A stretch of 64,000 nucleotides of DNA. Origin: a bacterium. GTDB taxonomy: Bacteria; SAR324; XYD2-FULL-50-16. Position 1 is the first letter of the stretch. Each line of letters opens with the position of its first letter. The notes below the pieces were generated by a model. It worked only from the letters and a program-made list of their open reading frames with translations, was not told the origin of the DNA and made no database searches. The position numbers and the translations under genes are program-made. Of this stretch, positions 45,993 through 55,460 are shown piece by piece. Location of the stretch: NCBI GenBank assembly GCA_018829445.1, contig JAHJTV010000011.1, positions 55,433 through 119,432 of the forward strand. The letters are read 5' to 3'.

Positions 45993-47075
45993 ATGATAAA
46001 AAAAGCCGTTGACGTTCTGTTTCTGCCGGTAATTTCGGTGTTTGCCGCCTTACTGGTTGGCTCCATTCTGATTATTGCCATTGGAGAAAATCCGTTTGCC
46101 GTCTATTGGGTTTTCTTTAAAAATTCACTCTTTTCCATCAACGGAATTGCTTATACGCTTTTTTATGCCACCCCGCTCATCTTTACCGGGTTGGCCGTGG
46201 CAGTTGGCTTTCAGTGCGGGCTTTTCAATATCGGGGCTGAAGGTCAGCTTTATATGGCAACAATGGCGGTTACTCTGACCGCAATCTACCTGGGCAACCT
46301 TCCCGGATGGTTGATCGTACCCATTTGTTTTGTCACCAGTTTTTTAGTAGGAGGGATCTGGGGAGGTATCCCCGGCTTCCTGAAGGCCAGATTCGGTGGA
46401 CATGAAGTTATCAACACCATCATGATGAACATGATCGCCTACAGTTTTGTGAACTACCTGGTTGTTGGACCTTTTCACAGGAAAGGAACTTCGATTCTTG
46501 AAACCGAATTCATCCCCGAGGTTGCAAGAATCCCTCGAATGCATGAAATTCTCCCCTTTTTCCCCGAACGAATCCCGCTGAACTTCGGCTTTTTCATCGC
46601 CTTACTGGCTTGCGTCGTTGCCTACCTTCTGCTTTGGAAAACGAAATGGGGTTATGAAATTCGAGCAGTCGGTATTAGTGACAGCGTTTCAAAGTATGCG
46701 GGTATCAATGTCAAAAAAAATATAATTATGGCCATGTTCATCGCGGGAGGATTTGCCGGGATGGTTGGCATCCATGAGGTAATGGGCTATCGTTATACCT
46801 ATCATGATAGTTTTTCCCAGGGAGCCGGCTTCGTTGGTATTGCCGTCGCCTTATTGGGGCGAAATCATCCGGTCGGTGTTATCCTGGCGGCATTGCTGTT
46901 TGGCGCTCTTAATCGGGGTAGCCTTTTTCTGGATCTACAATTTGATTCACTTTCAAAAGATCTGGTTATGGTGTTGCAGGGCACGATAGTGTTGTTTGTC
47001 GCAACGGACAAATTCTTTAAAGGGTTTCTCAACTTTTTTAAATTCAAATCGAAAGATGGAGTTCCTTCAGGATAG
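45993..47075 (+). CDS. ABC transporter permease 1 (nucleoside uptake)
   Basis: This encodes 360 residues with about eight to nine hydrophobic segments. IGAEGQLYMATMAVTL and ARFGGHEVINTIMMNMIAYS are the BPD_transp_2 motifs of BMP-linked permeases, with RAVGISDSVSKYAGINVKKNII as the cytosolic coupling loop. Its last codons lie 15 bases before the adenosine deaminase gene, indicating one transcript. It forms the membrane channel with the permease at 48405. Confidence 0.92.
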   Translation: MIKKAVDVLFLPVISVFAALLVGSILIIAIGENPFAVYWVFFKNSLFSINGIAYTLFYATPLIFTGLAVAVGFQCGLFNIGAEGQLYMATMAVTLTAIYLGNLPGWLIVPICFVTSFLVGGIWGGIPGFLKARFGGHEVINTIMMNMIAYSFVNYLVVGPFHRKGTSILETEFIPEVARIPRMHEILPFFPERIPLNFGFFIALLACVVAYLLLWKTKWGYEIRAVGISDSVSKYAGINVKKNIIMAMFIAGGFAGMVGIHEVMGYRYTYHDSFSQGAGFVGIAVALLGRNHPVGVILAALLFGALNRGSLFLDLQFDSLSKDLVMVLQGTIVLFVATDKFFKGFLNFFKFKSKDGVPSG

Positions 47076-47089
47076 GATTTTTGCAGATT

Positions 47090-48328
47090 ATGCCAAATTA
47101 CGTTAATACTGAAAACATTGCCTCACTGGAAGATCTCATCAGGAAGATCCCCAAAAACGACCTACATGTTCATCTGGATGGGTCCGTGCGGCTGGAGACC
47201 ATCATTGAGATTTCAAAAAAGGAAAAGGTGAATCTTCCCAGCTTTACGGTGGAAGGTTTAAATGAGCTTGTTTTCAAAGACCAATATGAAAGTCTGGAAG
47301 ATTACCTGACCACCTTTGGATATTCCGGAGCAGTCATGCAAACTCCGGAGTATCTGGAACAGATTGCTTACGAGCTTGCCATTGATAATCAAAAGGAAGG
47401 GGTTCGGTATATAGAGGTCAGGTTTGCGCCGCAGTTGCATATTAATGAATTAATGGATATGGAAACTGTGCTCAAATCCGTATGCAAAGGTTTGGAAAAG
47501 GCCCAAAAGGAATTCAATCAACGACCTGAAATAAAGGAGGGAAGCGAACCTCCCTTTTTTTCCAGCGTTATTGTCTGCGCCATGCGAGACTTCGGCCCCT
47601 GGTCGCTGTATTTTAAAAATTTCATTAACTCGTTTACCTATTCCAGTAAAAAGGATATCTGCCACCTGGCATCCCTGGAACTGGCAAAAGGTGCCATTTC
47701 TATCAGGGATAAGCTTGGTCTGCCCATCACAGCCTTTGATCTGGCAGGAGCCGAAGCCGGTCATCCCGCAGCTGATCACTGGAGAGCATTCCAATATGTC
47801 CATGAAGCTTTCATGCACAAAACTGTGCATGCCGGGGAAGGTTTTGGACCGGAATCCATTTTTCAGGCCATCACCGAACTGCATGCTGATCGCATAGGAC
47901 ACGGTTATTTCTTACTGGATACTTCAAAAATTATTAATCCAAGAATCTCCAACAAGGAAAAATACGTATCCGATATTACGCAATATATTGCGGATCGCAG
48001 GATCACCATTGAGATATGTCTTACCAGCAACTTGCAGACCAACCCGGAAGTAAAAATGATTAAAAACCACACTTTCGGCAAAATGCTGGAACACAATCTT
48101 TCTACAACCTTTTGTACAGATAACAGGACCGTCAGTAAAACATCCGTTACCAAAGAGATCATGCTGGCACTTGAAAATTTTAAACTGAGTAAAAAGGAAC
48201 TGCGAAATTCTATTATCTACGGATTTAAACGCAGTTTTTTCCCTGGGAAATATCAGGAAAAAAGAGCTTATGTTCGCAAATGCCTGAACCACTACGACGA
48301 AGTTATAGCGCAACATCCAGATTTTTAA
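47090..48328 (+). CDS. add: Adenosine deaminase
   Basis: This encodes 412 residues from MPNYVNTENIASLEDL. Metal ligands are HVHLDGS (His26, His28) and TVHAGEGFG (His near 246), with RIGHGYFLLD, the CLTSNLQTNPEV block and FCTDNRTVSKT completing the active site. The protein is longer than the usual ~340 residues because of an insert in the first half. It converts (deoxy)adenosine to (deoxy)inosine. The gene sits between the two permease genes, so adenosine taken up by this transporter is probably deaminated at once. Confidence 0.92.
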   Translation: MPNYVNTENIASLEDLIRKIPKNDLHVHLDGSVRLETIIEISKKEKVNLPSFTVEGLNELVFKDQYESLEDYLTTFGYSGAVMQTPEYLEQIAYELAIDNQKEGVRYIEVRFAPQLHINELMDMETVLKSVCKGLEKAQKEFNQRPEIKEGSEPPFFSSVIVCAMRDFGPWSLYFKNFINSFTYSSKKDICHLASLELAKGAISIRDKLGLPITAFDLAGAEAGHPAADHWRAFQYVHEAFMHKTVHAGEGFGPESIFQAITELHADRIGHGYFLLDTSKIINPRISNKEKYVSDITQYIADRRITIEICLTSNLQTNPEVKMIKNHTFGKMLEHNLSTTFCTDNRTVSKTSVTKEIMLALENFKLSKKELRNSIIYGFKRSFFPGKYQEKRAYVRKCLNHYDEVIAQHPDF

Positions 48329-48404
48329 GGTGCTTATCCGGTTTATTCGGAATAGGATTTAACGGGTTTGCTCTGATAAATACATATTAAAACATGAGAC
48401 CAAT

Positions 48405-49331
48405 ATGTGGGAAATAATAGATATTGAACTGTTTGCATCTGGTGTTCGGTTATCTACGCCGTTGATTTTAGCTGCCCTTGGTGGAATGTTTTCCGAGCGG
48501 GGGGGAGTGGTAAACATCGCCTTGGAAGGGATTATGATCTTTGGCGCCTTTGTGGGAGCTGTGATTGCCTTTGAAACTTCCAATCCCTGGTACGGGTTGC
48601 TGGCGGCAATGCTGGTGGGTGGTCTGGTTGCCCATGTTCATGGCATTGCCAGTATTCGCTACCAGGCAGATCAGGTTGTGAGTGCAACTGCCATCAATCT
48701 CCTGGCAATCGGTATTCCCGCTGTACTCGCCAATGCCCTGTACAATTCAACCACGGTTACACCGAATATCCCTTTGATGCTTCCAATTATTGAGATCCCG
48801 GTCATCTCCAAAATTCCATATTTAAACGTTCTCATAGGAAAATACTCCATTGTGGTTCTATTCGCTTATGCTATGGTTCCAATATCCTGGTTTATTCTTT
48901 TTAAAACCAGCTTCGGTCTTCGCTTAAGGGCGGTTGGGGAAAATCCGGAAGCTGCTGATACAGCCGGAATCAACGTATATAAGATGAGGTATTACGGGGT
49001 ATGGATCAGTGGGCTGTTAGCAGGACTGGGCGGGGCTTTTCTTTCCATTGCCCATGGAAGTTCCTATGTCAGAGACATTTCTGCCGGAAGGGGCTTTATT
49101 GCGTTGGCAGCTTTGATTTTTGGTAAATACAGACCGGGTCTGACCCTGTTGGGATGTATGCTGTTCGGAATAGCAGATGCTTTCCAGATTCGGGTACAGG
49201 GAGTGATTCCCATTCCCACTCAATTTGTGCAGATGTTTCCCTATATTCTGACCATGATCGTTCTTGCCGGACTAATGGGGAAGACAAGAGTTCCGGCTGC
49301 AGATGGTATTCCTTATGCTCAGGCAAAATAG
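48405..49331 (+). CDS. ABC transporter permease 2 (nucleoside uptake)
   Basis: This encodes 308 residues. LAALGGMFSERGGVVNIALEGIMIFGAFVGAV (about 24-55) is the diagnostic start of the second BMP-type permease, followed by RAVGENPEAADTAGINVYKMRY. It has seven to eight membrane segments. It pairs with the permease at 45993 and the ATPase at 44413. Its end abuts the small membrane-protein gene. Confidence 0.92.
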   Translation: MWEIIDIELFASGVRLSTPLILAALGGMFSERGGVVNIALEGIMIFGAFVGAVIAFETSNPWYGLLAAMLVGGLVAHVHGIASIRYQADQVVSATAINLLAIGIPAVLANALYNSTTVTPNIPLMLPIIEIPVISKIPYLNVLIGKYSIVVLFAYAMVPISWFILFKTSFGLRLRAVGENPEAADTAGINVYKMRYYGVWISGLLAGLGGAFLSIAHGSSYVRDISAGRGFIALAALIFGKYRPGLTLLGCMLFGIADAFQIRVQGVIPIPTQFVQMFPYILTMIVLAGLMGKTRVPAADGIPYAQAK

Positions 49332-49377
49332 ACAGTCCATGGACCTGATAAACCTTGAATTAAAAGCTGGTTACCCC

Positions 49378-49914
49378 ATGAAATTTTTATTGCCAGGAAA
49401 CAGAACAAAAAAATATTTGTTATCCTTCCTATTAATATTCGGATTATGCGGCTTTTTAATTGTATCGCCTGTTTCCGGGCAAAGCCAGCCAAGTCCCGAT
49501 TCAACTGATCTGTCAAATATAAATTGGAGTGACGAAACGGAAGAGGAGGAGGAAGCCGACCTTACCAATGAATCCGCAGAAGAAAATCCGGCAGCTGCAG
49601 AAACTCAATCAAGCGATCCCTCCGGAATGAGTTGGGAGGATGAAGAAGGAGAGAACACCGGCGACAAAGTGGATGACTCCTTCATGACAATGACGAAAGC
49701 GGAGGAGAAAGATCTTGCAACCAAAGAAACTCGGATTCACTTTTTCGGGTTTATTCTGTTCATCGGCTATATCCTGGGTGGTGTTTTAACCGGTTATTTT
49801 TCCAGGAACAGAAAACTGGCCATCAATTATCCTCCGGAGCTGCTTATACTTCTGCATACAGTCTGGCCTCTTGAGTGGCTGTTTCTGACCTTTGCCGGGA
49901 AGAAGGTTCGATGA
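49378..49914 (+). CDS. Acidic membrane protein at the end of the nucleoside transport operon
   Basis: This encodes 178 residues. I chose ATG 49378 (MKFLLPGNRTKKYLLSFLLI) because it starts a clear signal peptide ending near VSG; earlier in-frame starts would overlap the permease gene. The mature part begins with a long acidic, Ser/Glu-rich stretch (many EEEE/DE units) including two WxDE-type repeats (INWSDETEEEEE and MSWEDEEGE), then a hydrophobic segment near 118-140 and a second near 150-170. I do not recognise the family. A transport accessory role is only suggested by position. Confidence 0.55.
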   Translation: MKFLLPGNRTKKYLLSFLLIFGLCGFLIVSPVSGQSQPSPDSTDLSNINWSDETEEEEEADLTNESAEENPAAAETQSSDPSGMSWEDEEGENTGDKVDDSFMTMTKAEEKDLATKETRIHFFGFILFIGYILGGVLTGYFSRNRKLAINYPPELLILLHTVWPLEWLFLTFAGKKVR

Positions 49915-49923
49915 AGTTCCGGT

Positions 49924-51138
49924 TTAAGTCAATGTGTGCCAGTCACGATATCCGATTAAATACAGAATTCCATCCAATCCGAACGTAGAGATAGCCTGCT
50001 CAGCCGTTTTCTTTACAATCGGTTTTGCTCTAAAAGCGATTCCCAGACCAGCCTTACTTAACATGGGCAGGTCATTGGCCCCATCACCTACTGCAATCAC
50101 CTGTTCAAGATTGATGTTTTCTTTTTCAGCAATTCGCTGCAGTAGACGAGCCTTCATTTTGCCATCGACGATTTCACCCTCAACCCTGCCGGTTAACTTC
50201 CCATTTTTGATTTCGAGTTTATTGGCGTAAACATAGTCGATACCTAATCTCTGTTTGAGGGCTTCTCCGAAGTAAGTAAATCCCCCGGAAATTATAGCTG
50301 TGGTAAAATTTAGTTTTTTTAGAATCTCAATAAGGCGTTCCGCTCCTTCAGTTAATGGGAGGTTTTTTGCTATTTCCACCAGCTTGGATTCGTCCAATCC
50401 TTCCAGAAGTTTTACACGTTGAATCAAACTCTCACTGAAATCGAATTCACCCTGCATAGCTCTTTCCGTGATAGTGGAAACCTGATCTCCGACTCCGGCA
50501 GCCTTGGCAAGTTCGTCAATTACTTCTATTTCTATGAGGGTTGAGTCCATATCAAAGGCGACCAGACGCCGATTCCCCCGGTAGATGTTATCTTCCTGTA
50601 AAGCAATATCGATCTCCAGATCATTAGCCGTCTGTAGGAGGTCGTTTTTCATCTTATTCTTATCAGGCGGATCACCTCGAAATGAAAACATAACACAGGC
50701 TTTTTTTCGGGTCTCCGGTCGGTTAAGATGGATTCTTCCGGAAAGACGAGAAATGCTGTCAATATTAAGACCATTGGCGGCAATAATGGAAGAGATCTTC
50801 GATATCTGTTTCGCAGTAATTGTGTGAGCCAGCAAGGTGATAACATTGCGGGTTTTTCCCTGAGCATCCACCCATGAATTGTAGAGTTCCTCGTCAATTG
50901 GGGTAAACTTAATATTGATTCCCAGGTTGTGAGCACACAGTAAAACATCTTTAAGAATGGGCGATGATTGAGCCTCCTCAGGGATTTCGATCAGAATTCC
51001 AAGGGAGAGTGTGTTATGAATAACCGCCTGTCCTATATCGAGAATGTTGGCGTTATGCTGTCCCAAAATTTCCGTAATTGAAGAAGTAAGACCCGGCTTA
51101 TCTTCACCGGAAATATTGATGATCATAATCTCACGCAT
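49924..51138 (-). CDS. serB: Phosphoserine phosphatase SerB
   Basis: This 404-residue protein has two N-terminal ACT-type regulatory domains (about 1-180) and a C-terminal HAD phosphatase with motif I AFDMDSTLIEIEVIDELA (nucleophile Asp near 195), MQGEFDFSESLIQRVKLLEGL, TAIISGGFTYF and AVGDGANDLPML. It dephosphorylates phosphoserine in serine synthesis. The start at 51138 is one of several close alternatives. It is the last gene of the nucleoside-phosphorolysis operon, an unusual place for serB. Confidence 0.92.
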   Translation of the reverse strand: MREIMIINISGEDKPGLTSSITEILGQHNANILDIGQAVIHNTLSLGILIEIPEEAQSSPILKDVLLCAHNLGINIKFTPIDEELYNSWVDAQGKTRNVITLLAHTITAKQISKISSIIAANGLNIDSISRLSGRIHLNRPETRKKACVMFSFRGDPPDKNKMKNDLLQTANDLEIDIALQEDNIYRGNRRLVAFDMDSTLIEIEVIDELAKAAGVGDQVSTITERAMQGEFDFSESLIQRVKLLEGLDESKLVEIAKNLPLTEGAERLIEILKKLNFTTAIISGGFTYFGEALKQRLGIDYVYANKLEIKNGKLTGRVEGEIVDGKMKARLLQRIAEKENINLEQVIAVGDGANDLPMLSKAGLGIAFRAKPIVKKTAEQAISTFGLDGILYLIGYRDWHTLT

Positions 51139-51187
51139 TCTCAATCTCACAAAAAATACATTATTTGTTTATAAAAGGTTCATTAGA

Positions 51188-52354
51188 CTAGACAGGCTCC
51201 AGACTCAGTATCTTCCCCAATAAGTCAATGACATCCTTATGGTTGCCCGGAAGAACCAAATGGTGATTTCCCAAGGGGTTTTCCCGAAGACTGTCAACAG
51301 CTTCTTTTGGAAGCTCAATTTCAATCTGGGTACGGCAGGCGGAAGCGTAGCGGGGGCGGTTTATTATCTTACCAGTAGTTGTAAAAATCCGTTCGAGTGT
51401 ATCGTCCAATCTGAAAATAGTGATCTCATCACCGGTGAATTCGCCTTGAATGGCAGTGCCGATTCCTGTTTCAAAATGGGTTCTGATTTCAAAATCGGAT
51501 ACAAGTCCCGGATCAATGGTGCAGTGAGCCAACAGAGTCTTCTCATAACTGATCTTGGCAACATTCGCCAGCCATGGAATCTTTCCGGTTAATGCTTTTG
51601 CGATTATCATTCCTGTTCCGCTGACGATATCCCCTTCGCAGGCAGCCGGAATCCCAATATGGTTCAACATGGCCAGCGCCAGACAACCGGAAACAGCCCT
51701 GGTCTTCACCAGTGAAAAACATTCAACGGTAACAGCATCCAGTTGATGGTTTTCAATCGTTGATTGTAGAAGCGAAAAAACCTGACCCGCTTTTTCGATA
51801 TCCTGCCCATTTCCTCTGGCAAAGGTGGATTTGAAGATTTCCGGTGCTTCCATTGTCTGGAAATCAGGCAGGGTTTCCCAGGACAGCTTCTTAAGCTTGA
51901 TCCCCAACTTTGTATTCAGGATTTCCGGTTTGATTTCGGATGCAACTAGCCATTCTGAAACTTCCCCGATTAATCCCAGTTGTTGGCCGTTTATTTTGGC
52001 CAGTGCATTTTTTACCTGGTAGAGATGATTAAGAAAAACTTTGGTTTGGCCATCCTCAGCGTCCAGTAGCAGCGAATCGATTCCTCTCCTGAATAGGGCG
52101 GCTTTGACCTCAAGTGCCGAAGCATTGGAATTGCCGTCGGCAGAGGCTATCATCACATAATATCCTCCCTTTTCAACAACTGACAGGGCTGATCGTTCCG
52201 ACCCTCCTGATAGAAAGAAAATAACGTCGGGATACAAATCCACGAATTCAATCTTGGCAGGCCCTATCAGTTCGGCAAACTTCTCCTTGCCTTGACTAAA
52301 AATCTCTTCTCCCGCATCCCTGAATGCAGTTAGTTTTACTTTTAATGGTACCAT
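51188..52354 (-). CDS. L-fucose/L-arabinose isomerase-like protein
   Basis: This encodes 388 residues, with GGGGAG before the ATG. Family blocks are LGLIGEVSEWLVASEI (about 124-139), LDAVTVECFSLVKTRAVSGCLALAMLNHIGIPAACEGDI, and AHCTIDPGLVSDFEI. These match the FucI/AraA-like sugar isomerase superfamily, with the acidic and His metal-ligand positions (ECF, CEGD, HCT) present. Shorter than FucI (~590). It lies in the punA-deoC-deoA operon, so a ribose- or arabinose-derived substrate is plausible. The specific reaction is not known from the sequence. Confidence 0.7.
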   Translation of the reverse strand: MVPLKVKLTAFRDAGEEIFSQGKEKFAELIGPAKIEFVDLYPDVIFFLSGGSERSALSVVEKGGYYVMIASADGNSNASALEVKAALFRRGIDSLLLDAEDGQTKVFLNHLYQVKNALAKINGQQLGLIGEVSEWLVASEIKPEILNTKLGIKLKKLSWETLPDFQTMEAPEIFKSTFARGNGQDIEKAGQVFSLLQSTIENHQLDAVTVECFSLVKTRAVSGCLALAMLNHIGIPAACEGDIVSGTGMIIAKALTGKIPWLANVAKISYEKTLLAHCTIDPGLVSDFEIRTHFETGIGTAIQGEFTGDEITIFRLDDTLERIFTTTGKIINRPRYASACRTQIEIELPKEAVDSLRENPLGNHHLVLPGNHKDVIDLLGKILSLEPV

Positions 52355-52419
52355 CCTTATTCTCCCCGTGGTTTTTCTGAGTGAAGTGATCTGTTCTCAA
52401 GGTGAAATTGGTTGATTGA

Positions 52420-53742
52420 TCAAATCTCTCCCAGTATTGTTTTCTTGATCAATGTTAAAGGTGCAGTTTTTTCACTGGTAATTTCTATTGATTTATTGAA
52501 ATAGGGAAGAGCATCGTTTAGTTTTGATTCATCATTGAACCGAATTTCTAGTATAGTCTCACCTGCTTTAACCCTGTCTCCAACTTTCTTTTTGACGATC
52601 AAACCAACGGCGGGGTCAATAATGGAATCCAGTGCGATTCGACCTGCTCCCAGGTAAACAGCACCTTTTCCGATGGTTAAGGCATTGAGCGATTTAATGT
52701 ACCCGCTGGAGTCTGCTTTCATCAGGTGTTTTTCCCCGGCTGTGGGTAGTTTGGAATAATTGTCTAATGCAGAAGCGTCGCCCCCTTGCTGCTCCACTAT
52801 CTGTTTGAATTTCAAAAAAGCGGATCCATCCTCTATACTCTTCATCGCCATTGATTTCGCTTCGTCGAGGTCTTCCGTCAGGCCGCCCAGGATAATCATA
52901 TGTGCTGACAGCAAAATGCTGAGATCAACCAGATCTTTCTGCTCAGGTAGAGCTTGTCCTTTCAGGATATCTACCGATTCAATCACTTCCAGGGCATTAC
53001 CGACATAGCTGCCCAAAGTCTGGTTCATATCCGTAATTAATGCCGTTACTTTCTTTCCCATTTTGTGTCCAATCGACATCATCAGCCTGGCCAGCTCTTC
53101 CGAATCCTGTTCGGTTTTCATAAAAGCGCCACATCCGGTTTTTACATCCAGTACCAACGCATCAATTCCTTCAGCCAGCTTTTTACTCATGATACTGGCA
53201 GAAATCAGCGATTTGTTTTCAACGGTACAGGTAACATCCCGCAAGGCATAAAGCTTTTTATCAGCCGGGGCGATCTCTTGTGTCTGTCCTATCAAACAGA
53301 TTCCGTAATCCCTTACCAAACGTTGATAAGCATCCAGGCCTAGATTAACATTAAATCCCGGGATAGATTCCAGTTTATCCAACGTTCCTCCGGTGTGTCC
53401 CAGGCCCCTACCAGAAATCATGGGAACCGGAACTCCCAATGCTGCACAAATCGGGGCAATGATCAAAGATGTCTTGTCACCCACACCGCCGGTTGAATGT
53501 TTATCTACCTTTATCCCCGGAACGCTTTTAAGATCAACCACAATACCGGAATGGAGCATGGCTTCTGTCAGCCAGACTGTTTCATCAATGGTCAGTCCGT
53601 TTAAATAAGACGCCATGAGAAAGGCTGAAGCCTGGTAATCCGGGATATTATCTTTGGTATAAGCTTTGACAAAGAATTGTATCTCCTCTTTGGTAAGCGA
53701 TTTACCATCCCTTTTTCGTTCCAATATCTCCTGAAAATGCAT
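52420..53742 (-). CDS. deoA: Thymidine/pyrimidine-nucleoside phosphorylase
   Basis: This encodes 440 residues. The phosphate-binding signature KHSTGGVGDKTSLIIAPICA (about 82-101) and GRGLGHTGGTLDKLESIPGF are intact, with VENKSLISASIMSKKLAEGID following. The C-terminal PYNP domain ends with VKKKVGDRVKAGETILEI. It phosphorolyses thymidine, deoxyuridine or uridine to the base and (deoxy)ribose-1-phosphate. Length and sequence allow either DeoA or the broader Pdp; I could not separate them. It lies between deoC and the isomerase-like gene. Confidence 0.9.
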   Translation of the reverse strand: MHFQEILERKRDGKSLTKEEIQFFVKAYTKDNIPDYQASAFLMASYLNGLTIDETVWLTEAMLHSGIVVDLKSVPGIKVDKHSTGGVGDKTSLIIAPICAALGVPVPMISGRGLGHTGGTLDKLESIPGFNVNLGLDAYQRLVRDYGICLIGQTQEIAPADKKLYALRDVTCTVENKSLISASIMSKKLAEGIDALVLDVKTGCGAFMKTEQDSEELARLMMSIGHKMGKKVTALITDMNQTLGSYVGNALEVIESVDILKGQALPEQKDLVDLSILLSAHMIILGGLTEDLDEAKSMAMKSIEDGSAFLKFKQIVEQQGGDASALDNYSKLPTAGEKHLMKADSSGYIKSLNALTIGKGAVYLGAGRIALDSIIDPAVGLIVKKKVGDRVKAGETILEIRFNDESKLNDALPYFNKSIEITSEKTAPLTLIKKTILGEI

Positions 53743-53777
53743 GATACCTTTATCTGAATTGATAAAACTCCCAAATC

Positions 53778-54452
53778 CTAATTATCACTGACAATGGCTA
53801 TAGAAGCTGAAGCACCTATACGGGAGGCCCCGGCTTCAATCATGGCTCTGGCATCCTCGGTGGTCTTTATGCCGCCGCTGGCCTTTACTCCGACATCGTT
53901 ACCCACAATTCTTCTCATTAAGGCAATATCTTCAATTTTGGCTCCCCCTCCGGCAAACCCCGTGGAAGTTTTCACGTAAGCTGCCCCTGCCGCTTTTGAC
54001 AGAGCACAGGCAACGATTTTCTCATCCTCATTCAGGCTGCTTGTTTCGATGATAACCTTAACTGGGTAAGGCTTTGCAGCATCGACCACTGCTTGAATAT
54101 CCAGCATGGTTTTTCTATAATCCTTAGCTTTCAGTGCTCCGATATTGATCACCATATCAATTTCCTTTGCCCCGGCTTTTACAGCCTCCTTGGTTTCAAA
54201 GGCCTTGGATGAGGTAATGGCAGCACCTAAGGGGAATCCAACCACTGCAATTGGAATTGTGTTTTGGTTTTCCAGAATTTTTGCTGCCAGGGATACATTG
54301 GATGAATTAATACAAACGGTTTTAAAACCATATTCGATCGCTTCCTGGCAAAGTTTCTCAATCTCCGCATCCGTTGCTTCCGGCTTCAGCAGGGTGTGAT
54401 CAATAAAGTCAGCCAGTCTTTTATCTTTTAAGTCATTAATATTTTTTGCCAC
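53778..54452 (-). CDS. deoC: Deoxyribose-phosphate aldolase
   Basis: This encodes 224 residues from a GTG start with AGGAGGG just upstream. The Schiff-base lysine lies in AAYVKTSTGFAGGGAKIEDI and the second conserved Lys in GNDVGVKASGGIKTTEDA. FIDHTLLKPEATDAEI is the family start. It cleaves deoxyribose-5-phosphate to acetaldehyde and glyceraldehyde-3-phosphate. It begins eight bases after the purine nucleoside phosphorylase stop. A phosphopentomutase linking it to the phosphorylases is not in this window. Confidence 0.94.
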   Translation of the reverse strand: MAKNINDLKDKRLADFIDHTLLKPEATDAEIEKLCQEAIEYGFKTVCINSSNVSLAAKILENQNTIPIAVVGFPLGAAITSSKAFETKEAVKAGAKEIDMVINIGALKAKDYRKTMLDIQAVVDAAKPYPVKVIIETSSLNEDEKIVACALSKAAGAAYVKTSTGFAGGGAKIEDIALMRRIVGNDVGVKASGGIKTTEDARAMIEAGASRIGASASIAIVSDN

Positions 54453-54460
54453 ATTCCCTC

Positions 54461-55285
54461 CTAGGTCATTTCCATATTATCTATAATCATTGAAACCAGC
54501 TTCGTAAAATCATTTTTTACCCTGGAAGCCACCGCTGTAACTTCTTTATGAGACAGTTTCTGGTCACTAATTCCGGCAGCTGCATTGGTAACACAACTGA
54601 TTGCCAGAGTTTCCATTCCCATGTGACTGGCGACAATCGCTTCCGGAACGGTACTCATACCGACAGCATCGGCACCCAATAGTCGTAACATTTTAATTTC
54701 CGCAGGTGTTTCGTAACTTGGACCGGTCAAAGCCGCATAAACGCCTTCCTGCAACTTAATTCCCAGTTGATCGCCGCAATTCCTGGCAAGATTTCTCAAT
54801 CGTCTTGAATAGATCTCAGTCATGTCGGGAAATCGAGGACCCAGCTCATCTATGTTGTTTCCAATTAAGGGATTATTGCCCATCAGGTTAAGATGATCCT
54901 GAATGATCATCAGATCCCCTGCCAGAAAGGATAAGTTGATACCGCCGACGGCATTGGTAAGAATGAGCTTGTTTACACCTAAGACTTTGAAGGTTCTGAG
55001 AGGAAAAACGATGGTATCAAGCGGATATCCTTCATAAAAATGGAACCGTCCATTCATGCATACCACATGCTTTCCCTTAAGATTACCAATAATCAATTCT
55101 CCTGCATGCCCTTCAACAGTCGATTTTGCAAAATTGGGAATGTCGCCATATGGAATTACAACGGGCTCTTCGATCAATTCTGCTAAAGGGCCCAGACCAG
55201 ACCCCAAGACTATCGCAACTTCAGGAATAACTGGGGTTCTTGATTTTAAATAATTAGCCGTTTCTTTAAGCTTTTCAAGTGTCAT
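54461..55285 (-). CDS. punA: Purine nucleoside phosphorylase (type I)
   Basis: This 274-residue trimeric-type PNP has VAIVLGSGLGPLAELIEEPV (about 24-43), AKSTVEGHAGELIIG, VCMNGRFHFYEGYPLD, and TGPSYETPAEIKMLRLLGADAVGMSTVPE. AGGAAA lies before the ATG. It splits inosine and guanosine type nucleosides. It is the first gene of the minus-strand operon and complements the upstream adenosine deaminase, which makes inosine. Confidence 0.93.
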   Translation of the reverse strand: MTLEKLKETANYLKSRTPVIPEVAIVLGSGLGPLAELIEEPVVIPYGDIPNFAKSTVEGHAGELIIGNLKGKHVVCMNGRFHFYEGYPLDTIVFPLRTFKVLGVNKLILTNAVGGINLSFLAGDLMIIQDHLNLMGNNPLIGNNIDELGPRFPDMTEIYSRRLRNLARNCGDQLGIKLQEGVYAALTGPSYETPAEIKMLRLLGADAVGMSTVPEAIVASHMGMETLAISCVTNAAAGISDQKLSHKEVTAVASRVKNDFTKLVSMIIDNMEMT

Positions 55286-55460
55286 CGATTTTTTCCTGCC
55301 TGGTGTAAATTATGGGATTGACTTGGTATAGTAGTATATCCTTGTTTTAACTGGCATCATTAAAACAGCACCTGCTTGTAGCTGATTATGCTCGATATTG
55401 CAGCAAAAAACAAAACAAGTTTTATTCTGACTTAGAAATGGAATTCAGGCAAACCAATAA

